A DNA stretch of 64,000 bases, taken from Eubacteriaceae bacterium (GTDB taxonomy: Bacteria > Bacillota > Clostridia > Lachnospirales > Lachnospiraceae). Location: assembly GCA_910575665.1 (NCBI GenBank), contig CAJTFB010000004.1, positions 62,001 to 126,000 on the forward strand, written 5' to 3'. Position 1 is the stretch's first letter. Each line of letters begins with the position of its first letter. This document shows, piece after piece, positions 56,909-64,000 of this stretch. Under the pieces are notes generated by a model that was not told the DNA's origin, ran no database searches, and saw only the letters and a list, made by a program, of their open reading frames with translations. The translations under genes and the position numbers were made by a program.

Positions 56909-58183
56909 ATGGTTACAGCAGTTGTAGGTGCCAATTGGGGAGACGAGGGTAAAGGAAAAATAACAGATATGCTGGGTGAAGAGTCCGATATCATCGTGCG
57001 TTTCCAGGGGGGGAGTAATGCAGGACATACCATTGTAAATGATTATGGTAAATTCGCACTACATATCCTGCCTTCTGGTGTCTTTTATAATCATACAACG
57101 AGTATCATTGGAAACGGAGTCGCTTTAAATATTCCAGATCTATTTCGTGAGATAAATGATATCGTGGAAAAAGGTGTGCCTAAGCCTAAGATTCTTGTTT
57201 CTGACAGAGCACAGATCGTAATGCCATATCATATTCTGTTTGATCAGTATGAAGAGGAAAGGCTGGCAGGTAAATCTTTTGGCTCTACCAAATCAGGAAT
57301 CGCGCCATTTTATTCTGATAAGTATGCAAAAATTGGAGTGCAGGTGTCGGAGCTTTTTGATGAAATTAAACTACGTGAGAAACTGGAAAATATAAGTGTA
57401 CAGAAAAATGTACTGTTGGAACATCTATACCATAAACCAGCCATTGACATTGATCAGACGATGGAAACACTGAAAGAGTATCGTGAGATGGTTAAGCCTT
57501 ATGTATGTGATGTCTCTGCTTTTCTTTATCAGGCAAGAAAAGACGGAAAAAGAATACTGTTGGAAGGTCAGCTTGGATCTTTGAAAGATCCAGATCATGG
57601 AATTTATCCTATGGTGACATCATCTTCTACACTGGCCGCCTATGGAGCAATCGGCGCAGGTATTCCGCCATATGAGATTCAGAGGATCGTAACAGTCGTA
57701 AAAGCATATTCCAGCGCAGTTGGAGCCGGAGAATTTGTTAGTGAGATTTTTGGTGAAGAGGCAGATGAACTGAGAAGACGAGGCGGAGATGGTGGAGAAT
57801 ACGGAGCTACCACAGGTCGTCCAAGACGTATGGGGTGGTTTGATGCTGTGGCGAGTCGTTATGGCTGCAGGATACAGGGAACTACCGAAGCAGCGCTGAC
57901 GGTTTTGGATGTACTTGGTTATTTGGATGAACTTCCCGTTTGTGTCGGTTATGAGATTGATGGAAAGGTTACAAAGGACTTCCCTACAACGAACGATCTG
58001 GCAAAAGCAAAACCTGTCTATGAGGTTCTTCCAGGTTGGAAAGAAGACATTCGAGGCATTACGGAGTATGAAAATCTACCTGAGAATTGTCGTAACTATA
58101 TTGAGTTTATAGAAAAAGAATTGGGAGTTCCGGTTAAAATGGTTTCAAATGGTCCGGGACGTCATGAGATTATATATCGTTAA
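56909..58183 (+). CDS. purA: Adenylosuccinate synthetase
   Basis: First committed step from IMP to AMP. 424 residues, with the P-loop-like NWGDEGKGK, FQGGSNAGHT, the EGQLGSLKDPDHG segment and TTGRPRRMGWFD. The usual family form EGAQGTLLDIDHGTYP appears here as EGQLGSLKDPDHGIYP, a modest departure. ATG 56909 is preferred over 56903 because AAGGAGG then has seven-base spacing. It is monocistronic, with its own promoter and a long terminator. Confidence 0.95.
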   Translation: MVTAVVGANWGDEGKGKITDMLGEESDIIVRFQGGSNAGHTIVNDYGKFALHILPSGVFYNHTTSIIGNGVALNIPDLFREINDIVEKGVPKPKILVSDRAQIVMPYHILFDQYEEERLAGKSFGSTKSGIAPFYSDKYAKIGVQVSELFDEIKLREKLENISVQKNVLLEHLYHKPAIDIDQTMETLKEYREMVKPYVCDVSAFLYQARKDGKRILLEGQLGSLKDPDHGIYPMVTSSSTLAAYGAIGAGIPPYEIQRIVTVVKAYSSAVGAGEFVSEIFGEEADELRRRGGDGGEYGATTGRPRRMGWFDAVASRYGCRIQGTTEAALTVLDVLGYLDELPVCVGYEIDGKVTKDFPTTNDLAKAKPVYEVLPGWKEDIRGITEYENLPENCRNYIEFIEKELGVPVKMVSNGPGRHEIIYR

Positions 58184-58186
58184 TGT

Positions 58187-58204
58187 ATGGCGCCATTGAG
58201 CTAA
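58187..58204. repeat. Dispersed palindromic repeat, copy 3 (half)
   Basis: ATGGCGCCATTGAGCTAA directly after the purA stop matches the right half of copy 2. Confidence 0.65.
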
Positions 58205-58218
58205 TACAATTTTAATTT

Positions 58219-58269
58219 AGGGTATCCTAAAACTATGTTTTATAACCATAGTTTAATGGATACCCTTTT
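58219..58269 (+). terminator. Terminator of purA
   Basis: AGGGTATCC (58219-58227) pairs with GGATACCCT (58258-58266) and AAACTATG (58230-58237) with CATAGTTT (58247-58254), followed by TTT and then repeat copy 4. Confidence 0.85.
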
Positions 58270-58319
58270 AGCTTGACGGCGCCAATTGGAACACTGTTTC
58301 ATCCTGCGCCATCAAGCTA
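58269..58319. repeat. Dispersed palindromic repeat, copy 4
   Basis: Arms TAGCTTGACGGCGC and GCGCCATCAAGCTA (one mismatch) around a 23-base centre, between the convergent purA and metF genes. The left arm is identical to that of copy 1. Confidence 0.75.
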
Positions 58320-58333
58320 CTAAATTGATAGAA

Positions 58334-59185
58334 TCATTCTAAAATAAATTTAGCGATCTCTACTTTATTCATACTATAAAGATGGATGCCATCCACTCCG
58401 TGTTCTAGCAGCTGTTCCATCTGTTTTTTTGTGAATTCCAGGCCTGCCTTTTTTAAGTCTTCTGGAGAATCTTTATAGGTTTCAATTTGTGACATAAGAC
58501 TGTCTGGTACTTTTGTTCCGGATAATTCGATAATGTTTTTTACCTGTCCAGCTGATGTGATGGGCATAAGTCCTGGTAAAATAGGAACTGTGATACCAGC
58601 TTTCCTGGCAAGGTCTACAAAGCGGAAAAACGTGTCATTGTCATAGAAAAGCTGGGTGATAAGAAAATCTACCCCCGTATCTACCTTAATTTTAAGATTG
58701 GCGATGTCTTCTTCCAGTGAAGAAGCTTCCTGGTGAATTTCTGGATAACAAGCGCCGGCTACACTAAATGGGAAAGTGGTCTTGATATCTTGGATCAGAT
58801 CGGAAGCATGGTCATAGTATCTGGCAGCAAATTGTTCGTCGCTCATTCCTTTTGGCTGGTCGCCGCGAAGTCCCAGAATATTGCGGATGCCATTCCGGTA
58901 CAGGTTGGTGAGAAAGTTGGTAAGAAATAGCCTATCTGGAATGGCAGCACAGGTCAGATGGGTCAATGCCTCAATTCCGCACTGATTCTGTATGTAGGAA
59001 GCGATGGCAAAGGTATTTTCTGAAGTAGTTCCTCCGGCGCCATAGGTTACGCTGATAAAGTTGGGATGAAGTTCTTTGAACTGATCCAGGGCGTCGTAAA
59101 TCACGGAAACATCTGTATCTTTTTTAGGTGGAAACACCTCTAACGAATAAACGGGTCTGTTTTTATGAAATAAATCTTTAATCAT
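58334..59185 (-). CDS. metF: Methylenetetrahydrofolate reductase
   Basis: Reduces 5,10-methylene- to 5-methyltetrahydrofolate for methionine synthesis or the C1 pathway. 283 residues, a FAD TIM barrel with SLEVFPPK, FISVTYGAGG, ILGLRGDQPKG and DFLITQLFYDN. ATG 59185 is preferred over 59191 because AAAGGA then has proper spacing. It lies downstream of tRNA-Trp with a terminator between them. No acetogenesis (acs) genes are nearby. Confidence 0.95.
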   Translation of the reverse strand: MIKDLFHKNRPVYSLEVFPPKKDTDVSVIYDALDQFKELHPNFISVTYGAGGTTSENTFAIASYIQNQCGIEALTHLTCAAIPDRLFLTNFLTNLYRNGIRNILGLRGDQPKGMSDEQFAARYYDHASDLIQDIKTTFPFSVAGACYPEIHQEASSLEEDIANLKIKVDTGVDFLITQLFYDNDTFFRFVDLARKAGITVPILPGLMPITSAGQVKNIIELSGTKVPDSLMSQIETYKDSPEDLKKAGLEFTKKQMEQLLEHGVDGIHLYSMNKVEIAKFILE

Positions 59186-59202
59186 GTGCATATTCCTTTC
59201 TA

Positions 59203-59245
59203 TAAAAAAACCTTATAAACAACAGCAATCTGTCATTTATAAGGT
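59203..59245 (-). terminator. Terminator between tRNA-Trp and metF
   Basis: Read on the minus strand ACCTTATAAA and TTTATAAGGT form a ten-base stem followed by seven Ts. It ends the tRNA transcript just before metF, and could also act as a metF leader. Confidence 0.8.
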
Positions 59246-59254
59246 AAATCGCTA

Positions 59255-59325
59255 CAGGGGCACTAGGAATCGAACCCAGCTCTGGAGTTTTGGAGACTCT
59301 TATTCTACCGATGAACTATGCCCCT
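59255..59325 (-). tRNA. tRNA-Trp (anticodon CCA)
   Basis: A 71-base cloverleaf on the minus strand. The acceptor AGGGGCA pairs perfectly with TGCCCCT, discriminator G. The D arm is GTTC/GAAT, the anticodon arm AGAGT with loop CTCCAAA and ACTCC, the T arm CTGGG, loop TTCGATT, CCTAG. Anticodon CCA gives tryptophan. The 3' CCA is not encoded. Confidence 0.93.
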
Positions 59326-59401
59326 AAATCACTTACTTTCCCATAATACAATATTTTTAGTGAAAAGTCAATGTTTAAATTAGAAAATGATAGTAAAATC
59401 A

Positions 59402-60343
59402 TCATAAAAGTCTCATGGATTTGAGTATAAAGATCCAGAGGGTCAGGCTGACAGAGGAGAGTAGTGTCGTCAGTACAATGATGCTGCTGGTGAGAACGGT
59501 ATCATTTCCTGTGTTTTTTGCCATAATATAGCAGGAGACGGTAGCAGGGGATCCCAGCATGATCAAGATTCCCATCAGTTCTTGGCTGCGGTAGCCGAGG
59601 TAAATTGCGATGGGAAGAAACAGAGCGCAGATGGTAAAAAGTTTGATCAGAGTGGCAAGGATCGTCAGTTTTCGTTTGCGGAAAGCCTTTCGTCCCTCAA
59701 ATCCAGCGCCGATGGATAACAGTGCCAGGGGAGAAGCGGTATTAGCCAGATAATTCAGACTTTTGTTTACAAAAACAGGGAAATGGAGGCCGGAAAACGC
59801 AAAGGGTAATGCCAAAAGTATTCCCAGAAGAATAGGGTTTTTAAATATATTTTTTATCGTTGTTCTTACATTTGGTTTTTGGTTCTTGTTTTGGCCTTTC
59901 AGGGTGAGTATAATCACCGCAAATATGTTGAAAAGAGGAACAGCACCGAGGATCATAAGTGGTGCCATACCGGCGCCATCGTACATATTGTCGATAAAAG
60001 CCAAACCAAGAATGGCAGCGCTGCTACGATAAGACGCCTGGATAAATGCCCCTTTCTCTTTTTCATCTTTCATAAAAAGTTCTGTCAGGCCCCAGATGAT
60101 GAGAATGGAAGCGAGGGTGGAAAAGAAGCAGAACATGACATATCCTGAATCAAAATTTCCCCGAAAATCATTTTCTGTTAAATCTTTAAAAACCAGGGCC
60201 GGAAGTGCTACATAAAAGACATATTTATCCACAGATTGAATAAAATCATCCCTGATAATCTTGAGTTTGTACAGGATTTTTCCCAGAATCATAATTAAAA
60301 AGATGGGAAGGGTAGCGTTGATACTGTATAAAAAGTTATTCAT
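59402..60343 (-). CDS. AEC family transporter (auxin efflux carrier type)
   Basis: 313 residues and about ten hydrophobic helices in two halves, as in the AEC/BART group that includes malate and other carboxylate carriers. Recognisable features are SINATLPIFLIMILG at the N-terminus, a basic central loop and VSCYIMAKNTGND in the second half. AAAGGA lies 13 bases before ATG 60343. The substrate is unknown. It stands alone and diverges from the lipoprotein gene. Confidence 0.85.
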   Translation of the reverse strand: MNNFLYSINATLPIFLIMILGKILYKLKIIRDDFIQSVDKYVFYVALPALVFKDLTENDFRGNFDSGYVMFCFFSTLASILIIWGLTELFMKDEKEKGAFIQASYRSSAAILGLAFIDNMYDGAGMAPLMILGAVPLFNIFAVIILTLKGQNKNQKPNVRTTIKNIFKNPILLGILLALPFAFSGLHFPVFVNKSLNYLANTASPLALLSIGAGFEGRKAFRKRKLTILATLIKLFTICALFLPIAIYLGYRSQELMGILIMLGSPATVSCYIMAKNTGNDTVLTSSIIVLTTLLSSVSLTLWIFILKSMRLL

Positions 60344-60432
60344 GATAATTTGTATTCCTTTCTATTGATAGGACTTATTTTATCTTCTTCCCAATTATAA
60401 ACAGTAAATAGCAACTATGGCAAGAAAATCTT

Positions 60433-60461
60433 TTGCCAGGATGAAAGATGAAAGTTATAAA
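60433..60461 (+). promoter_or_regulatory. Promoter of the PrcB-like lipoprotein gene
   Basis: TTGCCA (60433-60438), a 17-base spacer and TATAAA (60456-60461). Confidence 0.55.
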
Positions 60462-60508
60462 AAAGGAATAATTCCATAGATTGTAATAAATAGATCAGGG
60501 AGTTTCAT

Positions 60509-60922
60509 ATGGGTAAAAAAATCAGGTTGTTACTGGTGGCAGTATTGGCAGTTTTGCTTATCGCCGGTTGTGAAAAAGAGACAGAGAGTACGGAGAGAGG
60601 AAAGGACTGGGATTATACAGTGGTGGCCGTGAGAGATTGTCCAGAGGATTTTCTCAAAGAACTCGAGGAGAAAAAGGTAAATGCATTTCAGATGACTTAC
60701 ATGGATGGAGAGTATTTATATATCGCTCTTGGTTATGGAGAGCAGGCTACCGGTGGATTTAGCATTGCAGTACGGGGTCTGTATGAGTCTGGAGATAAAC
60801 TCTGTTTTGAGGCAGAGTTGATGGGGCCTGGAAAAGATGAGATTGTAAAAGAAAAACCAAGTTATCCTTATGTGATTGTTAAAACAGAAAAAACAGATCG
60901 GGAGGTTTTGTTTGACTATTGA
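60509..60922 (+). CDS. Lipoprotein with a PrcB-like C-terminal domain
   Basis: 137 residues. The lipoprotein signal ends in the lipobox LIAGC. The mature part contains YIALGYGEQATGGFSIAV and a PSYPYVIVK end, the pattern of PrcB_C (protease complex subunit) domains, including the conserved TGG. It would be anchored outside the membrane. The EAL gene follows after 57 bases on the same strand, possibly co-transcribed. The function is not known. Confidence 0.75.
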   Translation: MGKKIRLLLVAVLAVLLIAGCEKETESTERGKDWDYTVVAVRDCPEDFLKELEEKKVNAFQMTYMDGEYLYIALGYGEQATGGFSIAVRGLYESGDKLCFEAELMGPGKDEIVKEKPSYPYVIVKTEKTDREVLFDY

Positions 60923-60979
60923 AAAAAATAGTATTTTGAGTTATAATTAATATACAAAAGAAGGCATGGAGGTGATAAA

Positions 60980-62485
60980 GTGAATCGTATTGTAAGCCGT
61001 ATGCAGTCTGTTTTATACGAATGGCGCCATATGATCGGTATGGTGATATGGGATACGATTATTGGAATTTCTTTTGTCTGTGTGCTATATATTGCTTTAT
61101 TAAATCTGGATAATTATCTTGCTAAGATCGGCCTGCTGGCATTGGTAGCTGCCGTGATTTTGGCTTCTATCGCTGTCAAGTATGGTTTGTTTTACCGAAA
61201 CAGAGGACGAGATGATGTTACTGGCGGTAAGAATAAAAGAGAGTTTGAGAGAGTGGCGTCCCTTCTACTTAAGGGTGAGGGCGAGTTTGTAGTAGTGTAT
61301 GCCAATATTGACCGGTTTAAGTTGATCAATGACAGTTACGGGGATGATGTTGGTGATATGGTGTTATGTAAAGTACATAAGATAATTGACGATGAGCTTC
61401 TTCGTTGGGACGAGGTATCGGGAAGAATCATGGCAGATAGTTTTGGCATGCTGATGCGTTTTCATTCTTTGGAAAAACTGGATCACCGTTTGTCCAGGAT
61501 CAATGATCAGCTCTCGCAGATTATGGATGAGGAAGGACAATCCTATGGAATCAAGATGTACTTTGGTGTATATCTTGTAGAGAATAAAAACACGCTGGTA
61601 TCTGCTATGTTGGAGAGGGCCAATATAGCATTGAAAAGAGTGGCGGGAGCAGCGCAGCATTTGGTTCATATGGGAGTTTATGATGACGCAGAGAGGCAGC
61701 TTCTGGGCAGAGAAAAAGAACTTGAGATGAAGATGGAACGAGCTCTCAAAAATGGTGAGTTTGTGCCGTATCTACAGCCGAAGTATGAACTTGAGAATGA
61801 GACGATAGGCGGTGCGGAGGCATTGGTTCGCTGGGTTGATCCGGTAGAGGGAATGATCTTTCCGAATGAGTTTATACCGTTGTTTGAAAGAAATGGTTTT
61901 ATTGTGGAATTGGATCTCTACATGTTTGAACAGGTGTGCAAACTTGTGGAAAAATGGAGTGAAAGTGGTTATCCGAAGATTCCTGTTTCCGTCAATATGT
62001 CCCGGGGACATTTTTCAGTGCCAGGATTTTTTAAACGTTACCAGCAGATCCTTGATCGGTACGATATTCCAGATAATACCATAGAGATCGAGCTTACAGA
62101 ATCCTTGTTTTACAATGAAATGTCTATGTTGAAGGAACTCATTAACAAGATTCATGCTGCGGGAATGCTCTGTTCCATTGATGATTTCGGAAGTGGTTAT
62201 TCTTCACTAAACATGCTGAAAGATGTGAAAGTGGATGCCCTAAAACTGGACCGCGTATTCTTTAAAGAGGCGGAGGATGACCAGCGGGGTAAGAATATCA
62301 TTAACAGTGTGCTTCATTTGGCACAAAGTTTGAATCTCCGTACAATCTCTGAGGGAGTGGAGATACGTTCCCAGGTAGACTTTCTTAAAGAGATGGACTG
62401 TGACTACATACAGGGCTATGTGTTTGCAAAGCCCATGCCAGTGACAGATTTTGAACAGATCGCATTTGCGGAAGGCGCCAAATAA
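60980..62485 (+). CDS. Membrane protein with degenerate GGDEF and intact EAL domain
   Basis: 501 residues. Two membrane helices (about 20-70) precede a GGDEF domain whose signature is degraded to MADSF (near residue 150), so no cyclase activity is expected. The EAL domain is complete: AEALVRW (near 278), VNMSRGHF, IELTES, IDDFGSGYSSL, KLDRVF, SEGVE and QGYVFAKP. It should hydrolyse c-di-GMP, perhaps tuned by GTP bound to the dead GGDEF. GTG start at 60980 after GGAGGTGAT. Its last codons lie inside a dispersed repeat. Confidence 0.9.
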   Translation: MNRIVSRMQSVLYEWRHMIGMVIWDTIIGISFVCVLYIALLNLDNYLAKIGLLALVAAVILASIAVKYGLFYRNRGRDDVTGGKNKREFERVASLLLKGEGEFVVVYANIDRFKLINDSYGDDVGDMVLCKVHKIIDDELLRWDEVSGRIMADSFGMLMRFHSLEKLDHRLSRINDQLSQIMDEEGQSYGIKMYFGVYLVENKNTLVSAMLERANIALKRVAGAAQHLVHMGVYDDAERQLLGREKELEMKMERALKNGEFVPYLQPKYELENETIGGAEALVRWVDPVEGMIFPNEFIPLFERNGFIVELDLYMFEQVCKLVEKWSESGYPKIPVSVNMSRGHFSVPGFFKRYQQILDRYDIPDNTIEIELTESLFYNEMSMLKELINKIHAAGMLCSIDDFGSGYSSLNMLKDVKVDALKLDRVFFKEAEDDQRGKNIINSVLHLAQSLNLRTISEGVEIRSQVDFLKEMDCDYIQGYVFAKPMPVTDFEQIAFAEGAK

Positions 62486-62504
62486 ATTTCGTGCCATTGA
62501 GCTA
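62474..62504. repeat. Dispersed palindromic repeat, copy 5 (partial)
   Basis: GGCGCC (62474-62479), AAATAAATTTCG and GCCATTGAGCTA (62493-62504) match the centre and right arm of the palindrome family. The stop codon of the EAL gene (62483-62485) lies within it. Confidence 0.55.
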
Positions 62505-62518
62505 GAGGATTACGGACG

Positions 62519-62574
62519 AAAAGACTTCACAGATCATGTCAGTATAGTTCTGATGATATGTGAAGTCTTTTTTT
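62519..62574 (+). terminator. Terminator of the EAL gene
   Basis: AAAAGACTTCAC (62519-62530) pairs with GTGAAGTCTTTT (62560-62571) with an inner ATCAT/ATGAT stem, and ends in a T-run. Confidence 0.85.
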
Positions 62575-62605
62575 GATGCCAATGCGGCACTGTTAAGACA
62601 AAAGA

Positions 62606-63004
62606 TTAATAATACAGGCGTTTCCGGTTTCGATAGCGGTTTCGCCGATAAAGAATCTCATGATAAAGAAGTATTTCAACCAGTTCTCGAATATGTTTAT
62701 TATCCATTGGAAAGGTGTCCGGAGATTTATCGTTGCATTTTTTCAGTATTTTATGTGCCAGCTGTTGGAGAGATATTTTATCCGGGTAGGAGTCAAATAT
62801 AAAGCTGCCGTCGTATTCAAGCTGGTCGCATTCTTCATCGATCAATTCCTGGATGGGATTGCATATGTCAGGATACAGGTACTTGAGATAAGAGTAGTCA
62901 TTTTCCATTTCCCAAAGTTTACCAGCACCGAAGACGGGCTGCATAGACGGAATGGCAGGCTGTCCGAACCAGTAATCCTGTGGGGGAAGTTCCATATGAT
63001 TCAT
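62606..63004 (-). CDS. Conserved hypothetical protein of Lachnospiraceae type
   Basis: 132 residues with no known domain. The N-terminal half is Pro- and aromatic-rich (PPQDYWFGQPAIPSMQPVF), then DICNPIQELIDEECDQLEYD and FDSYPDK; the tail is very basic (LYRRNRYRNRKRLYY). I associate this pattern with small proteins seen in related gut Clostridia, from memory only. AAAGGA precedes ATG 63004. It has no signal peptide or membrane segment. Confidence 0.7.
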   Translation of the reverse strand: MNHMELPPQDYWFGQPAIPSMQPVFGAGKLWEMENDYSYLKYLYPDICNPIQELIDEECDQLEYDGSFIFDSYPDKISLQQLAHKILKKCNDKSPDTFPMDNKHIRELVEILLYHEILYRRNRYRNRKRLYY

Positions 63005-63084
63005 AAGGTGATCCTTTCATTCACTGTATTAATATTAATATATGCCAGAGATTCTGGATGTGATAAATTTACCAGTGTCCTCTC

Positions 63085-63113
63085 TTGCCCTGCTGTGTTA
63101 ACTATGATATGAT
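63085..63113 (+). promoter_or_regulatory. Promoter of the last gene
   Basis: TTGCCC (63085-63090), a 17-base spacer and TATGAT (63108-63113), about 40 bases before the start. Confidence 0.5.
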
Positions 63114-63154
63114 GTAACGTACAGGGAATTTGATGATAAGGAGTATAGATTCAT

Positions 63155-64000
63155 ATGGTTAAATATTTGTATAAGACGATTGTCCTAATGGTAGTTTTCG
63201 CTGCCGCCTTGTTCTTTTTTGGGCAGCAGCTTGAGAGTGATGTATATGAAGAGGGGATTGTGGTAAATATGGGGAAGGAAAGTCTCCCCTATCTTACTCT
63301 TACCTCCCAAAATATAAAGATGAACCGGTTGTATGGTTACAATGGTCCTATTGAAGATAACATTGTAAGGGAATCCATAACACCTTTGGATACCAGTAAA
63401 AAAATAAAGATAAACATCAGCAAGAGCGAGGTAAGGCTGTCTAAGCTTCATTATGATGTCGTAGACAAGTCCAATGGTGATGTCTACTATTCGGGAGATG
63501 TGAATGCGATCGATGCAGGAATCCGTGAACTGGAAGTATTTCTCGATTATGGATTTAAAACTAGTACAGAATACATTTTAGCCCTGACAGCTACCACAGA
63601 TACGGGAAGAAAGGTTCATTATTTTACAAGATTAAAATATTATACCGAAGATTCCAATTTATCCAAGAAGTTGCAGTTTGCCATGAAATTTCATGAGGAT
63701 ACCTTTAATAAATCCAAAGCAGAAGAGCTAGGGAGGTATCTAGAACCAGATGGCACGGCGGCCAATGATTCTTTGGCTACGGTGAATATTAAGTCAGACA
63801 GTGATCTTGTCACATGGGGGAGGTTGTCGCCGAAGAAAGCTTCAGAGGCAATTCCTGTGGTAAAAGAGTATAATATGGAGACAGCATGCTTTCAGCTGAA
63901 TTACTTCGTGGAGGGAAAAACCTCATCCGGGAAAGAGACCTTTCGGGTAAACGAATTTTACCGGGTACGTTATGCTTCCGGAAATAGTTATCTTCTGAAT
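63155..64000 (+). CDS. Membrane-anchored extracytoplasmic protein (3' end beyond window)
   Basis: 282 codons open to the window edge with no stop. AAGGAG lies before ATG 63155. The N-terminus MVKYLYKTIVLMVVFAAALF is an uncleaved anchor or signal peptide, followed by beta-rich sequence with many short Lys/Thr/Tyr strands (EVRLSKLHYDVVD, TSTEYILALTATTDTG). This suggests repeated Ig- or Fn3-like folds outside the membrane. No family was recognised. Codon use is like its neighbours. Confidence 0.75.
   Translation, partial: MVKYLYKTIVLMVVFAAALFFFGQQLESDVYEEGIVVNMGKESLPYLTLTSQNIKMNRLYGYNGPIEDNIVRESITPLDTSKKIKINISKSEVRLSKLHYDVVDKSNGDVYYSGDVNAIDAGIRELEVFLDYGFKTSTEYILALTATTDTGRKVHYFTRLKYYTEDSNLSKKLQFAMKFHEDTFNKSKAEELGRYLEPDGTAANDSLATVNIKSDSDLVTWGRLSPKKASEAIPVVKEYNMETACFQLNYFVEGKTSSGKETFRVNEFYRVRYASGNSYLLN

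Noticed and set aside
1-64000. CRISPR array, rRNA genes, complete insertion sequences or prophage.
   Set aside because: No regularly spaced direct repeats, rRNA sequence, intact transposase or phage structural genes were seen anywhere in the window.

Overview
The window looks like a chromosomal segment of an anaerobic Gram-positive bacterium of the Clostridia, most probably a gut Lachnospiraceae. The signs are strong AGGAGG ribosome sites, GTG and TTG starts, a zinc-type S14, a zinc-lid adenylate kinase, a CBS-containing family II pyrophosphatase, rpsJ heading its operon without tuf or fus, and several Lachnospiraceae-style surface proteins. The genus cannot be fixed from sequence reading alone. 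No prophage, complete insertion sequence, rRNA or CRISPR array was seen.

Bases 1-21,900 hold housekeeping and signalling genes. In order they are gltX, a UvrD-like helicase, an FGGY sugar kinase, a YgiQ radical SAM protein, a MerR regulator fused to a methyltransferase, rfbB-rfbD, a class A penicillin-binding protein, the tightly packed yigZ-rarA-small membrane protein-tgt-yajC run, a frameshifted sugar-binding lipoprotein next to a membrane HD-GYP protein, a 1-phosphofructokinase family kinase, an unknown protein and a Cu/Zn superoxide dismutase.

Bases 22,000-36,000 are mostly carbohydrate and surface functions. There is a very large secreted GH95 glycosidase with a secreted Fn3 partner, galK-galE, a FapA protein with N-terminal repeats coupled to an HD-GYP protein whose receiver domain lacks its phospho-acceptor, a family II pyrophosphatase and a secreted transglutaminase-like protein.

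Bases 36,000-49,500 are the S10-spc ribosomal operon from rpsJ to infA, with secY, adk and map. It has a structured leader before rpsJ, a second one before rplC, and hairpins in nearly every long spacer, culminating in a 269-base hairpin cluster between rpsH and rplF. It stops at a terminator after infA; rpmJ, rpsM, rpsK, rpsD, rpoA and rplQ do not follow.

Bases 49,500-64,000 hold a siroheme sulfite/nitrite reductase, a degraded response-regulator fragment, a four-gene ABC transporter/two-component system whose two transcription units share a promoter motif, a nuclease-transposase remnant, purA, metF, tRNA-Trp, an AEC transporter, a PrcB-like lipoprotein, a degenerate-GGDEF/EAL phosphodiesterase, a small unknown protein and the start of a membrane-anchored protein cut by the window end. 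A dispersed palindrome family (core TAGCTyrAyGGCGC) sits at the 3' ends of several of these genes. Three proteins (two HD-GYP, one EAL) point to c-di-GMP breakdown as a recurring theme.
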